Source of the DNA: Paenibacillus sp. MZ04-78.2
GTDB taxonomy: Bacteria > Bacillota > Bacilli > Paenibacillales > NBRC-103111
DNA length: 64,000 bases
Direction: 5' to 3'
Assembly: GCF_024213375.1 (NCBI RefSeq)
Contig: NZ_JANAVJ010000026.1
Coordinates: forward strand, 1 to 64,000
Made by a program: the position numbers and the translations under genes. This document shows positions 42,474 through 51,308 of this stretch, one piece after another. The notes beneath the pieces are model-generated. The model made no database searches and was not told the DNA's origin. It was given only the letters and a program-made list of their open reading frames with translations. Each line of letters opens with the position of its first letter. Within the stretch, counting starts at the first letter, position 1.

Positions 42474-42516
42474 AACGGCAGCTTTGGGGTTCTTCCGAAG
42501 CTGCCGTTTTTTGGGC
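42474..42516 (+). terminator. Orphan plus-strand intrinsic terminator
   Basis: AACGGCAGCTT pairs perfectly with AAGCTGCCGTT and is followed by TTTT on the plus strand. No complete plus-strand gene precedes it. On the minus strand it could serve weakly as the end of the OYE-type gene region only if read in reverse; the T-run favours plus. Confidence 0.75.
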
Positions 42517-42555
42517 TGTCACCGGGTTAGGTCCGCACCAGGTACCCCATCCTTC

Positions 42556-43752
42556 CTACATTTTCTTCTCAAAACCTTCCATTGGCGCAAGTGAACGCTG
42601 ATAGTTGTCTTCCTCCGGCTCATCGGTGGTAAAGCGCATGAGCTTTCTGAAAGACCCTTCAAGATAGGCTTGCATAGCTGGAGGGATACGCAGTTCATCC
42701 AATTCGGAAGGCGAGAGGCCGTAGCGGATACTGCTCAAATCGCCTGTTTCCACCTTTTGCACCCACTTCGGCTCACGGATCAATTCCCGACCGATGGCAA
42801 CCAAAGCCGCGCCGGATCGAATAACCGTTTCCGCATCCTCCGGGCGCTCCACAGACCCTATCCCTATAAGTGGTTTTTTATCCTCAAGCGCCTTAATAAA
42901 CTTGTCAAGCACCGGTTCCTGATCGGAAGCGTCATGAAGGGAGGTACGTTTATAACTAGCCAATGACAGATGCAGATAATCAATCGGAGCATCGCTTAGT
43001 CTCCGGGCAAAGTCCAGAGAATCCGCAAGACGAATACCCGGTGTTTCGATTTCTTCCGGGGAGAGACGGTAGCCCAGCAAAAACGGTTTGTGCGCATGGG
43101 TGGCGATAATAGAAGCAACCTCATCAATAACCGCTAGTGGAAATCGCATCCGTTGTTCAAATCCGCCCCCCCATTTATCTGACCGTCGATTAGAGTGCGG
43201 AGAAAAAAACTGCTGTAGGAGATAAGTGTTCGCTCCGTGCAGCTCCACCCCGTCGAATCCTGCGCGGATTGCCCGTAAAGTGGCCTTGCCAAAGTCCTGA
43301 ATCATATCTTCGATTTCCTCAGGCGTTAATTCGCGTGGTGTTTCTGAATCTGCCGGGTGTGTAGCAGCGATGGGGCCGGAACTTACTGGCTGAACACCTC
43401 TTAAAATTCTACTATTTGTCTTGCGACCTGCATGAAAGATTTGGACAACAGCTTTCGTGCCGCCTTGATGAATAGCTTCGGCGATTCTGGAAAGTCCTCG
43501 GATATCGGCATCCTTCGCAATCGACAATTCGCCTTCAAAACCCTTTCCGTTCTCGGCAACATATGCAACGCCCGTAATGATCATTCCGGGGCCGCCTGCT
43601 CTTTCTGCATAATAATTCACCTCATCGCTAGTGATTGAACCGTCGAAGAAGCTTGACATGGTCGTCATGGGGGCCATGACGACTCGATTCTTTAATGTTA
43701 CTCCTTTTGTGAAGGTATACGGCTGGAGGAAGTTCCAATGACCATGATTCAT
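42556..43752 (-). CDS. NADH:flavin oxidoreductase, Old Yellow Enzyme family
   Basis: The 398-residue FMN protein has the OYE barrel: LKNRVVMAPMTTMSS (20-34), GGPGMIITGVAYV, QIFHAGRKTNS, FDGVELHGANTYLLQQFFSPHSNRRSDKWGG (about 171-200) and the phosphate site SGAALVAIGRELIREP. It reduces alkenes, nitro or quinone-like compounds with NAD(P)H. It is divergent from an HxlR-type regulator that probably represses it in the absence of electrophiles. The C-terminus (about 350-398) is a charged tail. Confidence 0.88.
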   Translation of the reverse strand: MNHGHWNFLQPYTFTKGVTLKNRVVMAPMTTMSSFFDGSITSDEVNYYAERAGGPGMIITGVAYVAENGKGFEGELSIAKDADIRGLSRIAEAIHQGGTKAVVQIFHAGRKTNSRILRGVQPVSSGPIAATHPADSETPRELTPEEIEDMIQDFGKATLRAIRAGFDGVELHGANTYLLQQFFSPHSNRRSDKWGGGFEQRMRFPLAVIDEVASIIATHAHKPFLLGYRLSPEEIETPGIRLADSLDFARRLSDAPIDYLHLSLASYKRTSLHDASDQEPVLDKFIKALEDKKPLIGIGSVERPEDAETVIRSGAALVAIGRELIREPKWVQKVETGDLSSIRYGLSPSELDELRIPPAMQAYLEGSFRKLMRFTTDEPEEDNYQRSLAPMEGFEKKM

Positions 43753-43806
43753 GATGATCTCTCCTTTTCAATTTTGGGGGTCGCTATTTATTGTAGAAAA
43801 AAGTAA

Positions 43807-43845
43807 ACTATTCGTATAGTATGCACTTTAAAGTTAGATACTATC
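43807..43845. promoter_or_regulatory. Candidate HxlR operator in the divergent promoter
   Basis: ACTATTCGTATAGT (43807-43820) is a dyad with 5-bp arms, and ATACTAT follows about 20 nt on. It lies between the OYE-type gene and the HxlR gene, the usual place for binding by this family. Evidence is positional only. Confidence 0.4.
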
Positions 43846-43864
43846 AAAAAGGAGAGTATGAAAA

Positions 43865-44227
43865 TTGAACAAGCAGAAATATGTTTCGGAAGAAGTCTAT
43901 GTAGCGCCATTTTCATATGCAATCTCTTTAATAGATGGCAAGTGGAAAATGCATATTTTATTCTGGCTGTGGAAGAAAGAAGTTCTTCGGTATAGCGAAC
44001 TGAAACGAGCGCTGGGTAACGTGACACATAAAATGCTAAGTTCTCAATTAAGAGAGTTAGAGACGGATGATATGCTAATCCGCACAGAATATCCGCAAGT
44101 TCCACCGAAGGTTGAGTACCGCTTGTCGCCTAAAGCTTTGACGCTGATGCCTGTACTCGAAATGTTGTGTGCGTGGGGACAGGAGCACTATACGGAAACA
44201 ATTGAAAGTGAAACGCCTCCTTCGTAA
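43865..44227 (+). CDS. HxlR-family transcriptional regulator
   Basis: The 120-residue winged-helix protein has the HxlR pattern: PFSYAISLIDGKWKMHILFWLWKKEVLRYSELKRALGNVTHKMLSSQLRELETDDMLIRTEYPQVPPKVEYRLSPKALTL is the family's complete DNA-binding core, given here only by its ends at residues 15 and 95. It lacks the extra N-terminal cysteine typical of some redox sensors. The start is TTG with GGAGAG 8-9 nt upstream; no in-frame ATG is nearby. It is divergent from the OYE-type gene, its probable target. Confidence 0.88.
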   Translation: MNKQKYVSEEVYVAPFSYAISLIDGKWKMHILFWLWKKEVLRYSELKRALGNVTHKMLSSQLRELETDDMLIRTEYPQVPPKVEYRLSPKALTLMPVLEMLCAWGQEHYTETIESETPPS

Positions 44228-44262
44228 TTCTCAAACACAGCGCGTATCTTCGTAGTATATGT

Positions 44263-44294
44263 TCGGGGCCACTCTAAAAATAAGAGTGACCCCA
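44263..44294. repeat. Hairpin after the HxlR gene
   Basis: GGGGCCACTCT pairs with AGAGTGACCCC around a short A/T loop. No T-run follows on either strand, so it is a weak terminator at best. Confidence 0.4.
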
Positions 44295-44383
44295 ATCCAT
44301 GCCGCATTTTGCTTTTAATAGCAAGCTTACCCACTTCACACTCCGACGTTTTCATGAGTGCCACATTGCAAATCCAAATCATG

Positions 44384-44425
44384 CAAAAAGCTCCTGAATC
44401 TCCTCATAAGGAAACTCAAGAGCTT
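44384..44425 (-). terminator. Terminator of tRNA-Leu copy 1
   Basis: On the minus strand AAGCTCTTGA pairs with TTCAGGAGCTT (one mismatch) and is followed by TTT. It lies 16-57 nt after the tRNA. Confidence 0.6.
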
Positions 44426-44440
44426 GTTCAATTTTAGGAA

Positions 44441-44528
<88 letters not shown>

Positions 44529-44636
44529 ATATTTCGCTACGATTCGATCAATTTCGAACCGACAAATTGAATTATATAACGGGCACTTGGCCATGTCAAG
44601 CGTTAATCTGCCACTCCTCGTTGTGGCATCCCTCTA

Positions 44637-45521
44637 TCATTTGTCCTTGGAGAAAACGGCGTGGCGTGGCTTAAAGTCCGAATTTACAAGAAAAATCCCT
44701 GTTCCGATGCACAGACCGCCTGCTATGATCGAAGGATGCAGCGGCTCCCCTAATACGCTCCAGCCCGTTAATACCCCGAAAAAAGGAGCCAAAAATAAAA
44801 ACGCGCTTGTTTTTCCCGGATCGCTTCTCTGCAGCACGTAATACCAGACAGCAAACTGTACAATGGAAGATAGTACGCTTAACCATAGCAAAATCGCCAA
44901 GGAATGCCCGTTGACAATAAAGAACGGCCGTTCAAGAGCCAAACTGGCCAATAAGAGCAGCAAGCCTCCGAAGAGCATCTGATAAGCGGATAAAACCCAC
45001 GAGTCGATACTCCCTCCCCACCGTTTGACCAGTAAAGTCGACACCGCCCAGCATACCGAGGAGAGCAAGCCGAAGAGCAGGCCGATTTTGACTTCCAGCT
45101 GCATTCCCAATGTTATAGCTACACCCGTCAGCCCCAGCAGAACACCTATCCATTGATAGGGTTTATACCGTGCCTTAAGAAGAACCATCCCCAGGATGAC
45201 CACAAGCAGCGGATTCGTAAACGTCAAGATGGACGACTGGCTGGCCGTAATGGTTCGCAGACTCAAAAAAATGCATCCCATCACCCCTGCCGTTTGAAAC
45301 GCGCCGATAACCAGCATTCTGATCCAGACGCGCTTGGAATCGGGATGCGGTCTTCGGAGCCCGATAACAAAGACCGCCATGAGGATTCCAGCCAAAATGA
45401 AGCGATATCCGGCCAATAACAAAGGGGAAGCGTAAGCCAGTCCCAATTTCCCTACAGTGAAAGAAGAACCCATTAAAAAGGTTGTTAAAACGATCAATGG
45501 CACAAATTTGATTGTATTCAT
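44637..45521 (-). CDS. EamA-family (DMT) transporter
   Basis: The 294-residue membrane protein has ten predicted spans in two homologous halves, the EamA pattern: LIVLTTFLMGSSFTVGKLGLAYASPLLLAGYRFILAG in the first and LLFGLLSSVCWAVSTLLVKRWGG in the second. It exports amino acids or metabolites; substrate unknown. GGGGG lies upstream of the ATG. The 197-nt gap to the ArsR-type gene contains no supported gene. Confidence 0.87.
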   Translation of the reverse strand: MNTIKFVPLIVLTTFLMGSSFTVGKLGLAYASPLLLAGYRFILAGILMAVFVIGLRRPHPDSKRVWIRMLVIGAFQTAGVMGCIFLSLRTITASQSSILTFTNPLLVVILGMVLLKARYKPYQWIGVLLGLTGVAITLGMQLEVKIGLLFGLLSSVCWAVSTLLVKRWGGSIDSWVLSAYQMLFGGLLLLLASLALERPFFIVNGHSLAILLWLSVLSSIVQFAVWYYVLQRSDPGKTSAFLFLAPFFGVLTGWSVLGEPLHPSIIAGGLCIGTGIFLVNSDFKPRHAVFSKDK

Positions 45522-45718
45522 ACAGCGATATCCCCCTTCGTTTACTTTGATCCGCGGAAGCGTAATCTTTGGTCATTGTAAACGAAGAATATTTCGTTCG
45601 TCATCGAAATATGGAATACATTTTCTCGAATTTGAAATTTGGCCATGACGGTTCCAGAGAGACAATGCCTGCCGAGAACAAAGACACGGTCGTTCCGCTC
45701 AAATTTGCCGGGTTCGGT

Positions 45719-46387
45719 CTACCGGGGTCCTTCTATGCTCCACATGCCATTCCGGTATCCCTCTTCAAGCCGATAGACTGTAAAGCCCTCATTCTGCAAT
45801 TTTTTAACAACCTCTGTTGAATATATGCAAAAAGGTCCTCTGCAATAAGCAGCTACTTCGATATCCCGAGGAAGATTTTGTATATATTCGTCTATTTCGT
45901 CGATTGGGATAGAGATCGCTCCTGGCATATGTCCTGCCACAAAATCCCCGGTAGGACGGACATCCAGCAAAATAATCGTTCCGGCCTCCAACTTGTCCAT
46001 CACTTCATCGAGTGACAATGTCAGCACATCATCAAAATGCTGTAAAAAGTCTTCTTTCATTCGTGATATATCCGCTAATTGGCTTTCACAAAGACGCCAT
46101 AGGGAAAGCAAAAAATTGGAAACCTCTGGAGCACCAAGTGTATAGATGACGTAAGTTCCCTGTTTATTAAACTTGACTAACCGCGCATCCAGCAATATTT
46201 GAAGATGACGAGACACATTGGCCACACTCATCTCCGACTGCTGTGCCAGCTTCTCCACAGATTTAGGCCCTTGAGCAAGCAAACTTAATATTTCAAGCCG
46301 CTTATCGCTGGATAAACATTTACCAATCCGCGCATATTGTTGATATAATTCATCCTTAAATTTTCTTGCCGACGGCAAACTTTCCAC
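45719..46387 (-). CDS. ArsR-type regulator fused to rhodanese domain
   Basis: The protein joins an ArsR winged helix (DKRLEILSLLAQGPKSVEKLAQQSEMSVANVSRHLQILLDARLVKF) to a C-terminal rhodanese domain (LDVRPTGDFVAGHMPGAISIPIDEI and the active-site AYCRGPFCIYST). This fusion usually regulates sulfur or redox genes through its reactive cysteine. The ORF is open from 46450; GGAGG is followed by GTG at 46387 after only 3 nt, so the true start is uncertain (TTG three codons on is an option). Two thioredoxin genes lie upstream on the same strand. Confidence 0.85.
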   Translation of the reverse strand: MESLPSARKFKDELYQQYARIGKCLSSDKRLEILSLLAQGPKSVEKLAQQSEMSVANVSRHLQILLDARLVKFNKQGTYVIYTLGAPEVSNFLLSLWRLCESQLADISRMKEDFLQHFDDVLTLSLDEVMDKLEAGTIILLDVRPTGDFVAGHMPGAISIPIDEIDEYIQNLPRDIEVAAYCRGPFCIYSTEVVKKLQNEGFTVYRLEEGYRNGMWSIEGPR

Positions 46388-46600
46388 GTTCCTCCGCCCT
46401 TTCAAATTCAATTCATACAAATTATACAGGGAAGTCGCAGCAAAATACAATTATTCTATTCATTAATTGAACAGGCGATCAGAAGTGAAATGAAGAAAAA
46501 AGAAACCAGCAAGCAGCTCTTTACTTGAGCCACATTTCTGGTCCTTGGAAACTTGAAACTACTCAATTATCTATAATATCCAAAACTTAACCTGTTGAAA

Positions 46601-46918
46601 CTATTTATGCGAGGCAACAAATTGCTTTAGATCCTCTTTGGGCATGACACCCGTTTTGTTATCCACGAGTTTGCCGTCTTTAAATAGAATCGTCGCCGGG
46701 ATACTCATAATTTGAAAAAGGGATGCGGTCTCCACATTTTCATCCACGTTCACCTTGAGAATCTTGACATCATTGTTTCCTTCTGCATCGTATGCTTCAA
46801 TAATGGGCGCAAACATCCGGCACGGTCCGCACCATGGCGCCCAAAAATTGACGAGGGTTAAACCTTCGCTTTGCATTTCGTTTTTAAATGTAGCATCGGT
46901 TACGTTGTGAACTGCCAT
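46601..46918 (-). CDS. Thioredoxin, copy 2
   Basis: The 105-residue protein is a plain cytosolic thioredoxin with active site APWCGPCRMF (about residues 27-36) and the cis-Pro segment MSIPATILFKDGK. It reduces disulfides of target proteins. AAGGAG lies 9-10 nt before the ATG at 46918. It is about 70% identical by eye to the neighbour at 46972-47289, so the pair comes from a tandem duplication. Confidence 0.92.
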   Translation of the reverse strand: MAVHNVTDATFKNEMQSEGLTLVNFWAPWCGPCRMFAPIIEAYDAEGNNDVKILKVNVDENVETASLFQIMSIPATILFKDGKLVDNKTGVMPKEDLKQFVASHK

Positions 46919-46971
46919 TTCGCATCTTCTCCTTCTTTTCACAAATTGGCCTGCTGATCCTTCATCAAGTG

Positions 46972-47289
46972 TTATTGATTTCTGGCGATGAATTGCTTCA
47001 ATTGATCGATCGACATGAAGCCGATTTCTTTATCGACCGCTTCGCCATTTTTAAAAATAATCGTAGACGGAATGCTCATGATGCCGAATAAAGCTGCGGT
47101 CTCGGCCTGTTCGTCCACATTGACTTTGAGAATCTTGACTTCGTTGTTTCCTTCGGCGTCATAGGCTTCAAGAATAGGCGCAAACATCCGGCACGGACCG
47201 CACCACGTTGCCCAGAAATTGACGACGGTTAATCCATTGCTTTGCAATTCGTTTTTAAATGTGGCATCTGTAACATTGTAAATTGTCAT
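46972..47289 (-). CDS. Thioredoxin, copy 1
   Basis: The 105-residue protein has the active site ATWCGPCRMF and IMSIPSTIIFKNGE. It precedes the second copy by 53 nt on the same strand, probably one operon. AGAGGTG lies 6-7 nt before the ATG at 47289. The Trp-Cys-Gly-Pro-Cys centre is intact in both copies, with Thr versus Pro preceding it. Confidence 0.92.
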   Translation of the reverse strand: MTIYNVTDATFKNELQSNGLTVVNFWATWCGPCRMFAPILEAYDAEGNNEVKILKVNVDEQAETAALFGIMSIPSTIIFKNGEAVDKEIGFMSIDQLKQFIARNQ

Positions 47290-47420
47290 TGTATTCACCT
47301 CTTCCCTTCGATTTTTTGTCCTTGCAATATTCAATTGAATAATTGAATTATAAATTATCATCTTACATTTTTCAAGTTATTTTTTCAAGGAGCAAGAACT
47401 ATTCATTTCGAACGAGAACT

Positions 47421-48065
47421 TCAATGGTTTGACGGCTCCCCGGCTCCCGAGGGGATGCGTCGGGTTAGCACGATTGCGCCAACTGCGGCGAATGTATAGA
47501 CCACGCCGGCCGTCCCGAAAGCCCATGCATAGCCTTGTACGACATCCGCCTGTAGCGACGCCACGGTCATCAGGATCGCCAGCCCCACTGTCGGACCAAG
47601 TTCCATGGACGTGTTCATCACACCGCCGGCGAGACCCGCTTGGTGCCCGCCCCAGATGGCCATGGCCCGTCCGAATGCTACAGCATCGGGGAACAGGGCG
47701 CGCAAGACGGCCATGGCGGCCGGGGCTGTCAGTGCCCCGCCGATGCCTTGCGCAAAGCGCATGCTAACCAGTACCTCGAAGCTGGGGGCAAAAGCGGCGA
47801 CGAGGGATGCAGCTCCGAAGACGATCAGTCCGATCACGAACATCCGGCGCCCGCGATAGCGATCCGCCAGCCTCCCGCCGAACAGCAGCAGGCCGCTGAA
47901 AGGCAGTCCGTAGGCTACCTGAAGCAAGAGCACCTGCGATGAACCCAAGGTGAACTCACTGGCGATCTTCGGCAGTGGAATCATAATCAGCGAAATCGTG
48001 AAGATCAGCGTTGCTTGGATAATCGCCAAGATCGTGAATGCGAGTCGATTTTTGCTGTTTGTCAT
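47421..48065 (-). pseudogene. MFS (EmrB/QacA-type) exporter with large internal deletion
   Basis: The 214-residue frame starts normally (GGAGG, ATG; spans 1-4 with GGRLADRYRGRRMFVIGL and RFAQGIGGALTAPAAMAVLRALFP) but at about residue 141 jumps from AMAIWGG into HQAGLAGGVMNTSMELGPTVGLAILMTVASLQADV, the penultimate part of such proteins. About 230-260 residues covering the middle spans are missing, in frame. The product has about six spans and cannot be a normal 14-span exporter. The DNA is GC-richer than its neighbours. Confidence 0.8.
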
Positions 48066-48213
48066 TTGAAATCCTCCTTCGTTAAATCCATATTGACGTC
48101 CATAGCGGTTCGACCGCCGCTGGCCGCGGCAAAAATCAATTGGGAAAGCATAAAGTACGAAGTATCCCCGGCAGCATATCGATCACCTCAAATCCGGGTT
48201 CAATCTTGCAAGC

Positions 48214-48360
48214 TTAGACAACCTCGACTTGCAGATGATCGACAGACCGATAACGCAACACCTCCTTATCAACAATGCGGGGGAACTCGGCAGGCGATAA
48301 GCCATCTCTCGTAATAAAGCCGTGAGACGCATGCGTAACGGCATGCTCCACCTCTCTCAA
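48214..48360 (-). pseudogene. Short ORF, probable gene remnant
   Basis: A 48-codon frame begins TTG RREV-type residues LREVEHAVTHASHGFITRDG and ends VDHLQVEVV before TAA. It has no good ribosome site and is bounded upstream by TGA in the same frame. The composition looks like a true protein C-terminus. Family not recognised. The gap 48066-48434 holds nothing else except an AAGAG/CTCTT inverted repeat near 48390-48410. Confidence 0.3.
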
Positions 48361-48434
48361 TCAAGATATTAAAGACTCGTTATATCTATAATAAGAGCAA
48401 AAAAACTCTTAATATACATAGTGTTTACCCTCCT

Positions 48435-48857
48435 TTGGTCGATCAGTTTTCGAGGGACAAGATAACTTGGCGGCCGACTGTGCGGAGGAATCTTGATACG
48501 ACCTATTTTGTGACTGGAGAGGGTGTCGTTCTCCATTTCGATATTGGCGCTGAAAACAACGGTATCACCAAGAAAAGCGAGGGTGATTATATATTTGACG
48601 AATTAACAATGACGATCATGGAAGAAAATAAGAAGCATGGAAAATATATCGGTACGCTTCCCCATGGATTGTTACAAAGTGATACAAGAGCCCAGATCGA
48701 AGCCAAGTTGGGCACACCCACGAGGAGAGCCGAGGAGTTGGATAACTACTATTTGGATGGCCTCGTATGGACGGCAGCCTTTGAAGGCGAAAGGTTTCAA
48801 TTCCTGAAGCTGGCTGTTCCAACAAACGGCAAGCGAAAATATGGCCTCTGTCCATGA
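48435..48857 (+). CDS. Hypothetical protein, possibly truncated at the 5' end
   Basis: The 140-codon frame opens at TTG without a recognisable ribosome site, so the N-terminus may be lost. The C-terminal half (DTRAQIEAKLGTPTRRAEELDNYYLDGLVWTAAFEGERF) has the look of a small conserved domain with a Gly-x-Pro turn as in SmpA-like modules, but I cannot name the family. No membrane segment or signal is seen. Confidence 0.45.
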   Translation: MVDQFSRDKITWRPTVRRNLDTTYFVTGEGVVLHFDIGAENNGITKKSEGDYIFDELTMTIMEENKKHGKYIGTLPHGLLQSDTRAQIEAKLGTPTRRAEELDNYYLDGLVWTAAFEGERFQFLKLAVPTNGKRKYGLCP

Positions 48858-49138
48858 TGCATTGTCGCAACCCGGCCAAAAGGTTGAACGTTCTTTCCAA
48901 CTTTCCAAGCTGATTTGCGATTAATGGATATTAGTCGGTATACATAGAACACTTGTGCGATTTCTCGAAGATGGATAATCTCCGGCAGTTGGAGTTGAAT
49001 TCCATGAATCGCTGCGGGACATCGAAAATCTGTGGACCGCCAGGCGGCAGGGACGCATCTGGCTCAGTCATATTCATTTCTCCACTACAGCTATCTTCTG
49101 CCAAGGTAATGAGCAGCAGCCTAAATATATTAAATTAT
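48858..49138. other. Noncoding gap with no recognised feature
   Basis: No coding frame, hairpin or repeat here meets my threshold. It lies between the hypothetical gene and the terminator of the second tRNA-Leu, within the segment bracketed by the two tRNA copies. Confidence 0.5.
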
Positions 49139-49183
49139 AAAAAGGGTTCCTGCTCTGCCAGAAAAGGCAGATCAGAAACCTGT
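49132..49183 (-). terminator. Terminator of tRNA-Leu copy 2
   Basis: On the minus strand AGGTTTCTGATCTGCC pairs with GGCAGAGCAGGAACCC (two mismatches) around TTTTCT and is followed by TTTTTATAA. It lies just beyond the tRNA. Confidence 0.8.
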
Positions 49184-49197
49184 CATTGATGAAGTGA

Positions 49198-49282
<85 letters not shown>

Positions 49283-49480
49283 ATATTTTCGTCCCTTGAA
49301 TGGATTGCCTGAAAGCTGCTCTTTCAAGGAGACAAGGAGTATCATATCATCGTTCAAGTCTTAAGTCAAACATTTTAGGTATAGTATTTTTTTACGATTC
49401 ATATTATGATACAATTTGTATTATAAACCCATATTTAGTTACAATATGTATCATATTCATATGAAATCAGGTGATCACAC

Positions 49481-50512
49481 TTGAAACGATGGAAGATCTA
49501 CGGCCTTACTGTTGTCGTATTCGCAGGAGCCGGTCTCGGACTGCTGTATCGTTACTTGGAGCCTGTCCGCCATTTTGAAATGAAAGCCCTTCCGGTTGTC
49601 GCCGCACCCTCCGTCGCCGTCTCCACAGAACTTCCGAGCCATTCCAAGCTTCCGCCGAACGATCCGACAGTTGTCGAGAATTCAACCGCTTCACCGGCTC
49701 TCCCTGCCGCCAATCCGCTTCAAGCCGCCAGCCCAAACAAATCGACCGCATTTAACGCACTCGTGCTCGGATTGGACTCGACGAGCGGTCAAACCGCCCG
49801 CTCGGACGTCATTTTGCTCGCTCATGTCGTGCCAGCCGAGAAAAAGGTAAATCTTGTGTCCGTTCCGCGGGATACCCGCGTCCCGCTGCCGGGGATCGGC
49901 TTAACCAAAATAAACCATGCGCATTTCGTAGCCGAAATGGATGGCGGCAAGGAAGCGGGAACCGAGGCAGCGATTCAAGCCGTCAGCGACCTGTTGCAGA
50001 TTCCGGTTCATTATTACGTGAAGACGAATTTCTCCGGCTTCATCACCTTTATCGATACGATCGGGGGCATCGATGTAGACATTCCCAAAGACATGTGGCT
50101 GTCCATGACCCGCAAGCCGCTGGAAGCGGGAAGCCGGCATTTGGACGGTTTAACCGCGCTCGCTTTCGTCCGGGAACGGTATTCGTTGGAGGACGGTGAT
50201 TTCGGCAGACAGGCGGATCATATGAAGGTGATGCGGGCCGTCGTTCAGAAGCTGCTGGCGCCGGAGAAATTAACCGAGCTTCCGGGGCTGCTGAAGCAGG
50301 CCAAAAAAGAGCTGGTTGACACGAACTTGACCGACAGCGATATTATCAGCCTCGCCTGGCTGTTCAAGGGCATGAAGGGCCAGGACATCCAATATATGCA
50401 AATTCCCGGCAAATCCGTCGTCGCAACCGATCCGCTTGTCCGCTCTCCCCTTTGGTACTGGGAGCCCGATAAGGAACGGCTGAAGGAGCTGGTTCGTGAA
50501 AATCTGCAATAA
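49481..50512 (+). CDS. LytR-CpsA-Psr (LCP) family cell-wall glycopolymer transferase
   Basis: LCP proteins attach teichoic acids or capsule polymers to peptidoglycan outside the membrane. The 343-residue protein has one N-terminal membrane anchor (residues 8-25), a Ser/Pro-rich stalk (about 40-90) and the LCP domain: NALVLGLDS, ARSDVILLAHV, VSVPRDTRVPLPGIGLTKINHAHF (pyrophosphate-binding arginines), then GLTALAFVRERYSLEDGDFGRQADH. The start is TTG with AGGTGA 7 nt upstream. No wall-polymer genes are adjacent. Confidence 0.9.
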   Translation: MKRWKIYGLTVVVFAGAGLGLLYRYLEPVRHFEMKALPVVAAPSVAVSTELPSHSKLPPNDPTVVENSTASPALPAANPLQAASPNKSTAFNALVLGLDSTSGQTARSDVILLAHVVPAEKKVNLVSVPRDTRVPLPGIGLTKINHAHFVAEMDGGKEAGTEAAIQAVSDLLQIPVHYYVKTNFSGFITFIDTIGGIDVDIPKDMWLSMTRKPLEAGSRHLDGLTALAFVRERYSLEDGDFGRQADHMKVMRAVVQKLLAPEKLTELPGLLKQAKKELVDTNLTDSDIISLAWLFKGMKGQDIQYMQIPGKSVVATDPLVRSPLWYWEPDKERLKELVRENLQ

Positions 50513-50545
50513 TGAAGCCAAGCCGAGAAACCAGCAAACGCTTCC

Positions 50546-50650
50546 TTAATCGGCTAGCCATTTGCGCACAAGCCAGAGGATAACCACCCAGATCGGAAGC
50601 GTCAGGACGATGCCAATTACGGTTCCTTTCAACGCCGAGCCCTGCTTCAA
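50546..50650 (-). CDS. Small single-span membrane protein (34 residues)
   Basis: A TTG-initiated frame with GGGAGG about 9 nt upstream encodes LKQGSALKGTVIGIVLTLPI, then WVVILWLVRKWLAD and stop. One hydrophobic helix (about 9-28) is followed by a basic end. It lies alone on the minus strand between the LCP gene and the next small membrane gene. Function unknown. The good ribosome site and ideal helix support a real gene; absence of an ATG is the main doubt. Confidence 0.55.
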   Translation of the reverse strand: MKQGSALKGTVIGIVLTLPIWVVILWLVRKWLAD

Positions 50651-50785
50651 ATGGCAACGCCTCCCACGAGTGATAGTAGAACCCATTGTATGCCGCATAA
50701 AAGCAGATCATGACTTGTCCGGCCGCATGACATGTTTTTTCCGTTGCGCCATATACTTTCCTACAGAAGAGGAGGGATCGATATT

Positions 50786-51007
50786 ATGGTGCTGCTGCAG
50801 ATCATGGGAGGCATTCTGCTCGCTTTGGCGCTCTGGGGCTTGCTGAAACTAACGCTCAAGGCGCTGCTGTGGGTCCTCGGCGCCGCGTTTCTTCTAGGAA
50901 TCGTATTTCCCGGCCTGCTGCTTTTGCTGGGCGGTCTTATTTTCGTTATGATCAGTCTCCTTGCGACGCTTGGGGTACTGCTGCTGCTGTCCGCTTTCCG
51001 GTCATGA
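50786..51007 (+). CDS. Small membrane protein
   Basis: The 73-residue product is almost entirely hydrophobic, with two or three spans (MGGILLALALWGLLKLTLKALLWVLGAAFLLGIV region and LLLLLGGLIFVMISLLATLGVLLLL at the end). GAGGAGGG lies 9 nt before the ATG at 50786. I do not recognise the family and assign no function. Confidence 0.6.
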   Translation: MVLLQIMGGILLALALWGLLKLTLKALLWVLGAAFLLGIVFPGLLLLLGGLIFVMISLLATLGVLLLLSAFRS

Positions 51008-51024
51008 TGCGGCGGTCGGATTCG

Positions 51025-51249
51025 TCAGCCTTCCTCGTAGGCCCGGATCGCCCGCTCGGCCCAGCGTTTAAGCTCCTCCGCGCTTTCCTGTCTCGGAACG
51101 TTGAACAAATGCGTGCCGTCGCCTCCATGTCCCGCGTTATCGCGCAGCCATACCTCGCCTGACGTCCCGCCGCTGTCCGAGCGTATCCGCAGCAAATAAT
51201 AAGGCTGCAAAAACAGCTCGGCTTCCTTCGAATGCTGATCCTGATCCAT
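51025..51249 (-). CDS. Small hypothetical protein
   Basis: The 74-residue soluble product starts MDQDQHSKEAELFLQPYYLL and ends in a charged helix SAEELKRWAERAIRAYEEG. GGGGGAG directly precedes the ATG (3 nt spacing). It lies after the CbiZ gene by 60 nt on the same strand. Family not recognised. Confidence 0.6.
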   Translation of the reverse strand: MDQDQHSKEAELFLQPYYLLRIRSDSGGTSGEVWLRDNAGHGGDGTHLFNVPRQESAEELKRWAERAIRAYEEG

Positions 51250-51308
51250 CTTCTCCCCCTTTTTTTATGCCAGCCATAATAGTTTACCTTAACCCAATCC
51301 GGACGGGT

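Noticed and set aside
45569-45820. 83-codon plus-strand frame overlapping the end of the ArsR-rhodanese gene
   Set aside because: No ribosome site, and half of it is antisense to the rhodanese domain.
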